From: Pelotomaculum sp. UBA1371
GTDB taxonomy: Bacteria; Bacillota; Desulfotomaculia; Desulfotomaculales; Pelotomaculaceae
DNA: 23,672 nucleotides
Direction: 5' to 3'
Assembly (NCBI GenBank): GCA_002305915.1
Contig: DBRJ01000026.1
Location: forward strand, 998-24,669
The position numbers and the translations under genes were made by a program. This document shows positions 7,889-14,712 of the stretch, one piece after another (the stretch's first letter is position 1; each line of letters begins with the position of its first letter). Under the pieces are notes generated by a model, which had not been told where the DNA came from, did no database searches, and worked only from the letters and a program-made list of their open reading frames with translations.

Positions 7889-8152
7889 CTATATTGCTTG
7901 AAACTCCTGTTTTTTAAATTATTTAAATAAATTTCTTGAATTTTTTATGGAGCCTTAAATAAAAAAGGCAGTAATAACAGGCGCCTTACTGACTATTTAT
8001 AGGTATTTTACCATTATTAAACTTATATCGCCCCTTTACCATGAGAGAATAACAGTTTTAAAGATACAGATGTTAAAGGAAAAATTATTCCTTAAGGTGG
8101 CAGAATATCCAATATATGAATATCCTGTATATAAAAGGGAGGTGTTCCTTAT

Positions 8153-8545
8153 ATGGATTATGTTATCCAATCTGGCGATACGCTGAGTATCATTGCCAAC
8201 CGTTTTGGGGTAACAGTTGAAAACATCCTGAGAGCTAACCCCAGGCTTGAGAGGCAGGCTTTCATCTTTCCGGGGCAAATCATCCACATTCCCCTGCAGG
8301 GGGCTTGTCCGGTTCCCATGGAGTCGCTCTACATTGTTCAGCCTGGCGATACTTTAACACGTATAGCAGTGAGGTTTAATATTCCAGTGGGTGCGTTGCT
8401 GCAGGCCAATCCCCAGATAACCGACCCGAACCTGGTTTATCCCGGTCAAATCATAGCCATCCCGCTTCCATTCGGGTCTGTGGAACCCAGTGCGGCCCCG
8501 ATGCCCTTATTCCCGCCCCTGGATCCCTATCTCGAACAAAAGTAA
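8153..8545 (+). CDS. Double-LysM protein
   Basis: This 130-aa protein is made almost entirely of two LysM peptidoglycan-binding domains, about residues 2-47 (YVIQSGDTLSIIANRFGV ... PGQIIHIPL) and 58-105 (YIVQPGDTLTRIAVRFNI ... PGQIIAIPL). A short Pro-rich tail follows. ATG 8153 is preceded by GGGAGGTG about 8 nt upstream. There is no N-terminal signal peptide, no membrane segment and no enzymatic domain, which resembles small LysM proteins of spore coats or cortex attachment (SafA/SpoVID-like) rather than secreted hydrolases. A sporulation role is only a suggestion, since no clear sporulation-sigma promoter was found. A strong terminator follows at once, so it is probably monocistronic. Confidence 0.9.
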   Translation: MDYVIQSGDTLSIIANRFGVTVENILRANPRLERQAFIFPGQIIHIPLQGACPVPMESLYIVQPGDTLTRIAVRFNIPVGALLQANPQITDPNLVYPGQIIAIPLPFGSVEPSAAPMPLFPPLDPYLEQK

Positions 8546-8558
8546 ATAAAGATGTGTC

Positions 8559-8596
8559 AAATGGCCTTCCCGGGATGAAGGCCATTTTAATTTTTC
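8559..8596 (+). terminator. Rho-independent terminator after the LysM gene
   Basis: A perfect 11-bp stem AAATGGCCTTC/GAAGGCCATTT (8559-8569 and 8577-8587) encloses a 7-nt loop, and a T-rich tract runs to about 8596. It starts 13 nt after the LysM stop. It also argues against starting the following PBP gene at an in-frame ATG at 8554. Confidence 0.85.
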
Positions 8597-8654
8597 TATT
8601 TAAGTTTATCGTTTATAAGAGGGAATTTTTGTTTATTACTATGCAAAAGAGATG

Positions 8655-8663
8655 TGTTATAAT
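8655..8663 (+). promoter_or_regulatory. Extended -10 promoter of the class A PBP gene
   Basis: TGTTATAAT (8655-8663) is a perfect TATAAT with an extended TGn, while the -35 side is poor. Transcription would start near 8670, 25 nt before the TTG start at 8695. This rules out the earlier in-frame ATG at 8641 as a start on this transcript. Confidence 0.55.
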
Positions 8664-8694
8664 TCTGTTAAAATATACAGGAGGACAGAGAGAA

Positions 8695-11004
8695 TTGGCG
8701 AGAAAAAGAAATAAACGAAAAAGGCTAAAGCCGGGCCGCCTGCTTTTCCTCCTCCTTTGCCTGGCTGTGCTGGTGGGATGCGGAGCCGGAGTGGGGCTGG
8801 TCTTTGCCAGTGTCAGGGACATGCCGGCAATGAGTCCGGCGGCTCTTGAAGCCAGCGCTTCGACCATGATTTATGATCAGGACGGGAACCTGGTAACCAA
8901 TGTGGGCATCAAAAACAGTGTTCCCGTAAATATCAAGGAAGTTCCCGAACATGTTGTCAATGCCTTCCTGGCGATAGAGGATCCCGCCTTTTACCAGCAC
9001 CACGGGTTCAGCCTGAGGGGTATTGCCAGGGCAGCCTGGTCCGACCTGACCTCACGGGAAATCCGGCAGGGCGGCAGCACCATTACACAGCAACTGGTTA
9101 AACTATCCTTTTTAAGCCCGGAGCAAACTATTAAAAGAAAAATCCAGGAGCTGATCCTGTCAATTCAGGTGGAAAGGCGCTACACAAAGGACGAAATTCT
9201 GGAAATGTACCTGAACAATATTTACATGGGTGAAGGATGCTATGGCATCCAGGCGGCGGCACAAACTTTTTTCGGCAAAGACGTGGGCGATTTGAAACTG
9301 GAGGAGGCGGCCCTGCTGGCCGGTTTGCCCCAAGCGCCCAGCGCCTATAATCCTTTTAAGATCCTGGTCCTCCAGGACGGGGAAAAGGAAGAACACATCA
9401 AAACAATAGTTTCCAGACGCAATACAGTTCTGGACAGCATGGTTAAAAACAACTACATCGACCAGGCTCTGGCGGAAGCTGCCAAAACTACGGAACTGGA
9501 ACTGGATACCCGGGAGCCGTCCAGCAGGCAATACCCCTACCCATACTTTCTGGATTACGTAACCGAGGTCCTTATAGAAAAATACGGCGAAACCGAAGTT
9601 TTCAACGGAGGACTGAAAGTCTATACCACTCTTGATCCGAAAATACAGCAAATTGCCGAAGCCGCAATGGAAAAATCTTCGAATTTCCCTCCCTCCAAAA
9701 CTGATGCTAACGGGCTTTCCCAACCCCAGGGCGCCATCGTCGTCCTGGACCCCCATACGGGACACATTAAAGCCCTTGTGGGCGGGCGGGAGCACGTCCA
9801 GAAGCGGCAGTGGAACCGGGCCACGATGACATCCCGGCAGCCCGGCTCCTCCTTCAAGCCCATTGCAGCCTACGGACCGGCCATCGAATACAAAGGCCTG
9901 GGTCCTGCCTCCGTGGTTGACGATATTCCGGTTAAATACGGCTCCTATGAACCTAAAAACTCCGACGGAGTATACAGGGGCCTGGTCACCCTGCGTACAG
10001 CACTGACCCGTTCAATTAATACAGTTGCAGTAAAACTGCTGGCCGACACAGTAGGCTTAAGCGAAGCCATCCGCTTTGCCTCCGGTCTGGGGATCAAGCT
10101 GGACCCGGCAAACCACGGCGCCAGTATGGCCCTGGGCGGACTGCACAGTGGAGTAACCCCCCTGCAGATGGCCGGGGCTTACGGGGCCTTTGCCAACCAG
10201 GGAGTATTCATTGAACCCACCGCCATCATCAGAGTCGAAAAGGCCGACGGTATTATTATCGATCAAATAGTTCCCAGGCAGCGGCAGGCCATGAAAGCCA
10301 CCACTGCCTACCTTGTTACGGATATGCTCAAATCTGCCGTGCAAAGCGGAACCGGCACCGGCGCCCAGATCGGACGGCCGGCGGCAGGCAAAACAGGAAC
10401 AACTGATAAAGGAGTTGATATCTGGTTTGCCGGATATACCCCGGAGCTGGTGGCTGTAGTGTGGATTGGTCATGACAACAACCAGACCCCGATGTCCCAG
10501 GCATACGGCGGCATGTATCCGGCCAGGATCTGGAAGGATGTTATGAGCAAGGCTTTGAGCGGCATCCCGGCTAATGACTTCCCCCGCCCGGATGGTCTGG
10601 TAACGGAAACCGTTGACAGCAAGTCGGGGCTTCTGCCCGGCCCCAACACGCCCACCGATTCCCTGGTGACGGATTTATTTGTTGAGGGAACAGTGCCTAC
10701 GGAAACCGACAATGTCCATGTTTTTGCGGAAGTATGTGCGGAAAGTGGCCTCCTGGCCAATGATTATTGCCCGGACCGGGTCATCAAACCACTGATCAAA
10801 CTCCCCTACTCGGTTCCAAATACTGTGCAAGACTACGCTCAGAGGGTGCCCGGGGAAACATGCGCCACTCATGGTGCCGGCAAAGGGCTGACGCCGCCGG
10901 ATGGAATACAAATTTTTAGGCCTTCCCCCGTCAAAACAAAAAAACTGCCCGGTGATACTTCCTCTGGCACGGAACAACATAATGTTCAGGAAAGTCAGGA
11001 TTAA
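8695..11004 (+). CDS. Class A penicillin-binding protein (bifunctional transglycosylase/transpeptidase)
   Basis: This 769-aa protein polymerises glycan strands and cross-links peptides at the outer face of the membrane. A basic N-terminus (ARKRNKRKRLKPGR) precedes one membrane anchor at about residues 14-40. The GT51 transglycosylase follows, with AIEDPAFYQHHGF (catalytic Glu about 95), GGSTITQQLVK and EMYLNNIYMGEGCYGIQAAA. The transpeptidase carries SxxK (S385, in PGSSFKP), SxN (S440-I-N442) and KTG (566-568). A C-terminal tail of about 150 residues has scattered Cys and no recognised PASTA repeats. The TTG start at 8695 has AGGAGG about 10 nt upstream and sits just after the extended -10 element. 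In-frame ATGs at 8554 and 8641 are rejected because they lie in the previous terminator or upstream of the predicted transcript start. Its usual length and intact motifs indicate a functional PBP1A-like enzyme. Confidence 0.95.
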   Translation: MARKRNKRKRLKPGRLLFLLLCLAVLVGCGAGVGLVFASVRDMPAMSPAALEASASTMIYDQDGNLVTNVGIKNSVPVNIKEVPEHVVNAFLAIEDPAFYQHHGFSLRGIARAAWSDLTSREIRQGGSTITQQLVKLSFLSPEQTIKRKIQELILSIQVERRYTKDEILEMYLNNIYMGEGCYGIQAAAQTFFGKDVGDLKLEEAALLAGLPQAPSAYNPFKILVLQDGEKEEHIKTIVSRRNTVLDSMVKNNYIDQALAEAAKTTELELDTREPSSRQYPYPYFLDYVTEVLIEKYGETEVFNGGLKVYTTLDPKIQQIAEAAMEKSSNFPPSKTDANGLSQPQGAIVVLDPHTGHIKALVGGREHVQKRQWNRATMTSRQPGSSFKPIAAYGPAIEYKGLGPASVVDDIPVKYGSYEPKNSDGVYRGLVTLRTALTRSINTVAVKLLADTVGLSEAIRFASGLGIKLDPANHGASMALGGLHSGVTPLQMAGAYGAFANQGVFIEPTAIIRVEKADGIIIDQIVPRQRQAMKATTAYLVTDMLKSAVQSGTGTGAQIGRPAAGKTGTTDKGVDIWFAGYTPELVAVVWIGHDNNQTPMSQAYGGMYPARIWKDVMSKALSGIPANDFPRPDGLVTETVDSKSGLLPGPNTPTDSLVTDLFVEGTVPTETDNVHVFAEVCAESGLLANDYCPDRVIKPLIKLPYSVPNTVQDYAQRVPGETCATHGAGKGLTPPDGIQIFRPSPVKTKKLPGDTSSGTEQHNVQESQD

Positions 11005-11068
11005 ACAAAAAGTCGCATCAACACCCGGGCGGTTGAATTGATGTCCTGTATCTCAACTAATCCATTTG

Positions 11069-11100
11069 GCAGCTCCACCTGTGAAGGTGGAGCTGTTTGT
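11069..11100 (+). terminator. Probable terminator after the PBP gene
   Basis: A 9-bp perfect stem AGCTCCACC/GGTGGAGCT (11071-11079 and 11086-11094) with a 6-nt loop, extendable by two pairs, lies about 65 nt after the PBP stop. The following GTTTGT is only weakly T-rich, so termination may be partial. Confidence 0.55.
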
Positions 11101-11213
11101 CAGTATTGGATCTTCCCTGCCAACAACTCCAGTTATAGGCACTCATAGTAACATTATTTTTGATTAGACTAAAGGGTGAAATTATAAATCCATCCCAACA
11201 GGAGGTGAATAAA

Positions 11214-11525
11214 TTGTATAACCAGGGCTGGTCTGACCACCCCCGGGGAGTCCACGTCAAACCTTTAACCCCGGACGGTAGTGACGTAACCATTTTCTAT
11301 AACGGACTGCTGCACCGTTCCGGCGCCAGTCAGGTTTACCTGCATGCCGGATTTGGAGACCCGATGCATTGGAGCATCGTCGAAGATTACCGCATGCAGC
11401 ACACACCGGAAGGCTGGAAAAAAACCCTGAACATGGAGGATAGCAAGCTGTCTTTTTGTTTCCGCGATACGAGCGAAAATTGGGACAACAACAACGGGCA
11501 CAACTGGGTTTACACAACATCTTAA
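11214..11525 (+). CDS. Small stand-alone carbohydrate-binding protein (CBM25/CBM53-like)
   Basis: This protein of about 103 aa consists of a single starch-binding-type module. Recognisable parts are the early VTIFYNGLL strand, the aromatic-rich QVYLHAGFGD and MHWSIVEDYRM, and the ending FRDTSENWDNNNGHNW, the WDNN-G motif typical of CBM25/CBM53. I start at TTG 11214 because AGGAGGTG (11200-11207) lies exactly 6 nt upstream; an ATG at 11160 has no comparable site. There is no signal peptide and no linked catalytic domain, so it would act inside the cell, perhaps on glycogen or an alpha-glucan. That ligand is inference. Terminators on both sides suggest a single-gene unit. Confidence 0.82.
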   Translation: MYNQGWSDHPRGVHVKPLTPDGSDVTIFYNGLLHRSGASQVYLHAGFGDPMHWSIVEDYRMQHTPEGWKKTLNMEDSKLSFCFRDTSENWDNNNGHNWVYTTS

Positions 11526-11536
11526 CAGGCAATCTC

Positions 11537-11568
11537 AAAACCGGGCTTCGACCCGGTTTATTTTTGTT
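11537..11568 (+). terminator. Rho-independent terminator after the CBM gene
   Basis: The stem AAACCGGG/CCCGGTTT (11538-11545 and 11552-11559) has a CTTCGA loop and is followed by ATTTTTG. It begins 12 nt after the stop codon. Confidence 0.85.
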
Positions 11569-11645
11569 TAATATTGAAGGAATTCCATTGGCCTGCCCAG
11601 AATGACAGAATAGAAAAATAATGCTCTATCTGGAGGGATAAATTC

Positions 11646-11993
11646 ATGTTTGTCGGCAGCATCAAGGACCTGAAAGAAATTGAAGTTATAGCGCCCGGCG
11701 TAAAAAACGCTTTTAAAAAAACACTAATCGGACCGGAGCAGGGTTGGGACGGCTGGGTTATGCGTCTTTTCACGCTAAAGGAAGACGGCATGACACCCCA
11801 TCACTCCCACCCCTGGCCGCACATCAACTACATTATCAGCGGCCGGGGCACATTAAACCTGGACGGCAAGGACACCTCCCTGGGGGAAGGTTCCCTGGCC
11901 TACGTGCCGTCCAACACCAAACACCAGTTTAAAAATGACGCTAAGGAGAATTTTGTTTTTATCTGCATCGTCCCCGAGGAAGGAGACGTCTAA
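11646..11993 (+). CDS. Small cupin-domain protein
   Basis: This 115-aa single-domain beta-barrel protein has cupin motif 1 as PHHSHPWPHINYIISGRG and motif 2 as GSLAYVPSNTKHQFKN. The His pair of motif 1 and the His of motif 2 could bind one metal ion. The usual Glu ligand of motif 1 (HxH-x3/4-E) is not present; a His lies at the x3 position and Ile at the next. ATG 11646 is preceded by GGAGGG 8 nt upstream. Such small cupins can be isomerases, dioxygenases or sugar/ligand sensors, and no substrate can be assigned. It lies between a terminator and the convergent mutS2 gene, so it is likely transcribed alone. Confidence 0.85.
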   Translation: MFVGSIKDLKEIEVIAPGVKNAFKKTLIGPEQGWDGWVMRLFTLKEDGMTPHHSHPWPHINYIISGRGTLNLDGKDTSLGEGSLAYVPSNTKHQFKNDAKENFVFICIVPEEGDV

Positions 11994-12084
11994 CACGGAC
12001 CCGGAATATAAAACCGGAATTGAAAAGCCAGTTAGATAAGGCAGTTCTTAAAGTACAAATGGCTGAGATTTTTAAATCCTAGTG

Positions 12085-14442
12085 CTAGGCCAGTTCAACC
12101 ACGGTAACCCCGTAGCCCCCCTCGCCCTGCTCACCCAGGCGGAAGGACTTGACCCGGCTGTGGCCCTTGAGATCCCTGTGGATAGCGGCCCGCAGAGAAC
12201 CGGTGCCCTTGCCGTGGATCAGATAAACTTTGGACAGACCTGCCAGGCAGGCATCGTCCAGATATTTCTCCACCTGCAGCTTGGCTTCATCAGCGTAAAG
12301 GCCCCGCAAATCCAGCTCGTGTGAGACTTCCCGGGCCTTGCCCAGCAGGACGCCCCCCACTTCGCTCTGTCCGCCGGATTGTCCGGTTTTTTCAGCCCTG
12401 CGCAGGTCCTTCAAAGGCACGCTCATTTTAAGAATACCCACCTGCACCTGTACTTCACCCCCGGGTCCGGGGGGAGTCAACACGTAACCCTTCTGGTTCA
12501 ACTTGGGCAGGTAAACATCCTCGCCTGGCCGCAGGTCAGCTGGAGCCTCTCCCGCTATAGTTCTTTCGGGCACTGCCTTATTGACCCTGCCCTGCAGTTT
12601 TCCCAGTCTCTGCCTGGCTTCCTGAATAGCAGCCTCCCTGCCCCTGGCCGTTTCCCGGGAAACCTTTTCCCTGAGCTCTTTAATCGCAGCCTCCGCTTCC
12701 TGTCTGGCGGCCCGGACCAGGGCCCGCGCTTCTTCTCCAGCTTTGGCCAGAATTGCTTCCCGCCTTTGGGCAAGTTCCTGCTCCATTTTTTCACATTTTT
12801 CTTTCAGGGCCCTGGCTTCCTCCGCCAGGACCACCGCCGCTTCCCGCTCGGCCTCGGCCACCTGCTGCGCCCTTTCCAGGTTGCGCATCAGCTCATCCAC
12901 ACGCACCTGTTCAACGGTCATAAAGTCCCTGGCCCGGTCCACCAATTCCTCCGGCAGTCCCAGCCTGGCGGCGATTTCAAAGGCGTTGCTGCGGCCCGGC
13001 TGGCCGATGAGCAGGCGGTAGGTGGGCCTTAAGGTTACAGCGTCAAACTCGACACTGGCGTTTTCCACCCGCTCCCGCAGGTAGGCAAAATTCTTTAATT
13101 CGCTGTAGTGGGTCGTGGCAATTGTCCGGGTCCCCAGGGCATGCAGCTTCTCCAGAATGGACTGGGCCAGGGCGGCTCCTTCGGTGGGATCGGTGCCCGC
13201 CCCCAGCTCGTCGAGCAGGATAAGACTGCCCCGCCCCGCCCCATTGACTATATCCACAATGTTGGTCATATGGGAGGAAAAGGTGCTCAGGGACTGTTCG
13301 ATGCTCTGTTCATCCCCGATATCGGCAAAGACCTGCTTGAAAATGCCAAGTTTGGAGCCTTCGCCGGCCGGTATATGCAGGCCGGACTGGGCCATCAAAA
13401 CCATCAGCCCTGCTGTTTTCAAGGTAACTGTCTTGCCGCCGGTGTTCGGCCCGGTCATGATCAGGGTGTCGAAATCTTCACCCAGGCGTATGTCCACCGG
13501 CACCACATCTCCTTTTAAAAGGGGGTGCCTGGCCTGACGGATGTCCATTACAGCCTCGCCGGCCAGCACGGGCTCCCAGGCATTCAGCTTCAGGCTGTAC
13601 CTTGCCCTGGCCATGATAAAGTCAAAGTCCCCCAGGGCTTCCAGGGAAATTTGAATGGTTTCGGCATTCCGGGCCACCCAGGCGGTCAGGCCGGTAAGAA
13701 TGCGCAGAACTTCCTGCTTTTCGGCAACCATGAGGCGCTTTAGTTCGTTGTTCTTCTCCACCACGGCCATGGGTTCGATAAAGAGCGTGGCGCCGCTGGA
13801 AGACTGGTCGTGGACAATGCCGGGCACCTGGGAACGGTACTCAATCTTTACCGGAACAACATAACGGCCCTCCCGGATCGTCACGATGGGATCCTGTAAA
13901 TACTTCTGGTAATTGGGAGAGCGGATCACGTGTTCCAGGTGCTCCTTAATCCGGGCCTGGTTGTTCAAAATCTTCCGCCGCAGCTGGGCCAGCTCGGAGG
14001 ACGCCGTGTCCGCCACCTCGCCGCCGGGCAGGATCGACCTTTTGATCTCTTTTTCCAGTTCCGGCAGGGAAGCCAGCGCAAAGGAAAGTTCACTCAGCAG
14101 CGGGTAGCGCTCCTGCCGCTCCTGGAGAAAATTCTTAAGAAGCCTGCCCGCCGTCAGCGTATCCGCCACCGCCGCCAGTTCCTCAGGTTCCAGGAGGGCC
14201 CCACGGTCAGCCCTTTTGATCTGGACCCGGACATCCTTCCAGCCGCCAATTTCCGCGGTTGGGTCCAGTCTCATCAGCTCACGCCCCTCGGTGGTCTCCT
14301 TCTGCCACCTGATTATTATCCCCGGATCATCAACCGGCTCCAGGTTCATTACCCGTTCTTTTCCCAGGGGTGAGCCGGCAAAAGAGGCCAACTGCTCCAG
14401 CACTTTATGAAATTCAAGCCTTTTGAATACCTTTTTATCCAT
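12085..14442 (-). CDS. mutS2: Endonuclease MutS2
   Basis: This 785-aa protein is of the usual length for MutS2. It has a MutS-type core without the mismatch-recognition domain, an ABC-type ATPase with Walker A TGPNTGGKT (about 331-338), Walker B SLILLDELGAGTDPTEG (about 407-422), and the STFSSHMTNI signature segment. A long charged coiled coil spans about 505-630, and a C-terminal Smr domain (about 710-785) carries LDLRGLY and HGKGTGSLR. Known roles are suppression of recombination and splitting of collided ribosomes. I prefer ATG 14442, which has AAAGG 7 nt upstream, over ATG 14466, which lacks a usable ribosome site. It has its own promoter. The stop lies in a small CCTAG-tg-CTAGG dyad, and I found no strong terminator beyond it. 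Confidence 0.96.
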   Translation of the reverse strand: MDKKVFKRLEFHKVLEQLASFAGSPLGKERVMNLEPVDDPGIIIRWQKETTEGRELMRLDPTAEIGGWKDVRVQIKRADRGALLEPEELAAVADTLTAGRLLKNFLQERQERYPLLSELSFALASLPELEKEIKRSILPGGEVADTASSELAQLRRKILNNQARIKEHLEHVIRSPNYQKYLQDPIVTIREGRYVVPVKIEYRSQVPGIVHDQSSSGATLFIEPMAVVEKNNELKRLMVAEKQEVLRILTGLTAWVARNAETIQISLEALGDFDFIMARARYSLKLNAWEPVLAGEAVMDIRQARHPLLKGDVVPVDIRLGEDFDTLIMTGPNTGGKTVTLKTAGLMVLMAQSGLHIPAGEGSKLGIFKQVFADIGDEQSIEQSLSTFSSHMTNIVDIVNGAGRGSLILLDELGAGTDPTEGAALAQSILEKLHALGTRTIATTHYSELKNFAYLRERVENASVEFDAVTLRPTYRLLIGQPGRSNAFEIAARLGLPEELVDRARDFMTVEQVRVDELMRNLERAQQVAEAEREAAVVLAEEARALKEKCEKMEQELAQRREAILAKAGEEARALVRAARQEAEAAIKELREKVSRETARGREAAIQEARQRLGKLQGRVNKAVPERTIAGEAPADLRPGEDVYLPKLNQKGYVLTPPGPGGEVQVQVGILKMSVPLKDLRRAEKTGQSGGQSEVGGVLLGKAREVSHELDLRGLYADEAKLQVEKYLDDACLAGLSKVYLIHGKGTGSLRAAIHRDLKGHSRVKSFRLGEQGEGGYGVTVVELA

Positions 14443-14486
14443 AGACAAGCCTTTTCCCTTAAACATTCCCTGATAATTCGCTGTTA

Positions 14487-14503
14487 TTTAAACCAGGTTT
14501 AAA
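14487..14503. promoter_or_regulatory. Perfect 17-bp palindrome upstream of mutS2
   Basis: TTTAAACC-A-GGTTTAAA is a perfect palindrome with 8-bp arms around one central base. It lies 45 bp before the mutS2 ATG and about 25-40 nt downstream of the predicted transcription start. This is the shape of a dimeric-regulator operator. With a one-base centre it is less suited to forming an RNA hairpin. Confidence 0.5.
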
Positions 14504-14533
14504 CTAATTGCTCTTTGCCCGGTTCATTTTATT

Positions 14534-14562
14534 ATTCTACTACTGGTATCTCTTCTAATCAA
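14534..14562 (-). promoter_or_regulatory. Sigma-A-type promoter of mutS2
   Basis: On the minus strand TTGATT (14557-14562) and TAGAAT (14534-14539) are separated by exactly 17 bp. The predicted start is near 14527, about 85 nt before the mutS2 ATG. It lies just downstream of the terminator of the preceding U32 gene, as expected for an independent unit. Confidence 0.55.
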
Positions 14563-14615
14563 TAAATAAAAAATTTGTGGTCCTGCGCCTATTTTTTAGC
14601 TGGAGCAGGACCACA
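14563..14615 (-). terminator. Strong terminator after the U32 gene
   Basis: Read on the minus strand, an 11-bp perfect stem (14605-14615 with 14576-14586; arms TGTGGTCCTGC and GCAGGACCACA) encloses an 18-nt loop and is followed by AATTTTTTATTT. It sits about 100 nt after the U32 stop. The plus strand lacks a T tract after the stem, so it works in one direction. Confidence 0.8.
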
Positions 14616-14712
14616 CCGGAATATTACATTTGAATTATCTCTCCTGGATTATCCCCTGGTTATTTCTCTTGGATATTATTTGGATCTTAGATAATGTTTT
14701 TGCACAGGTCTT

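Larger units (their letters stand above)
7709..8152. other. Divergent intergenic region, 444 bp, very AT-rich
   Basis: This region separates the minus-strand acyl-CoA synthetase from the plus-strand LysM gene. Towards the left it holds the promoter at 7859-7888 and the leader dyads. Towards the right it holds an imperfect inverted repeat TTAAAGGAA/TTCCTTAA (8073-8095) and a direct repeat GAATATCC (8103-8110 and 8118-8125, 15 bp apart), both shortly before the LysM ribosome site. I found no confident plus-strand promoter, no coding frame with a ribosome site and no known riboswitch. Confidence 0.6.

Noticed and set aside
7964..7988. Weak hairpin AAGGC ... GCCTT in the divergent intergenic region
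   Set aside because: Only five pairs with a 13-nt loop and no T tract or neighbouring gene end; not enough to call a terminator or an RNA.
12379..13032. Plus-strand frame of 217 codons opposite mutS2
   Set aside because: Shadow of the MutS2 coiled-coil and ATPase coding region; no ribosome site or recognisable domain.
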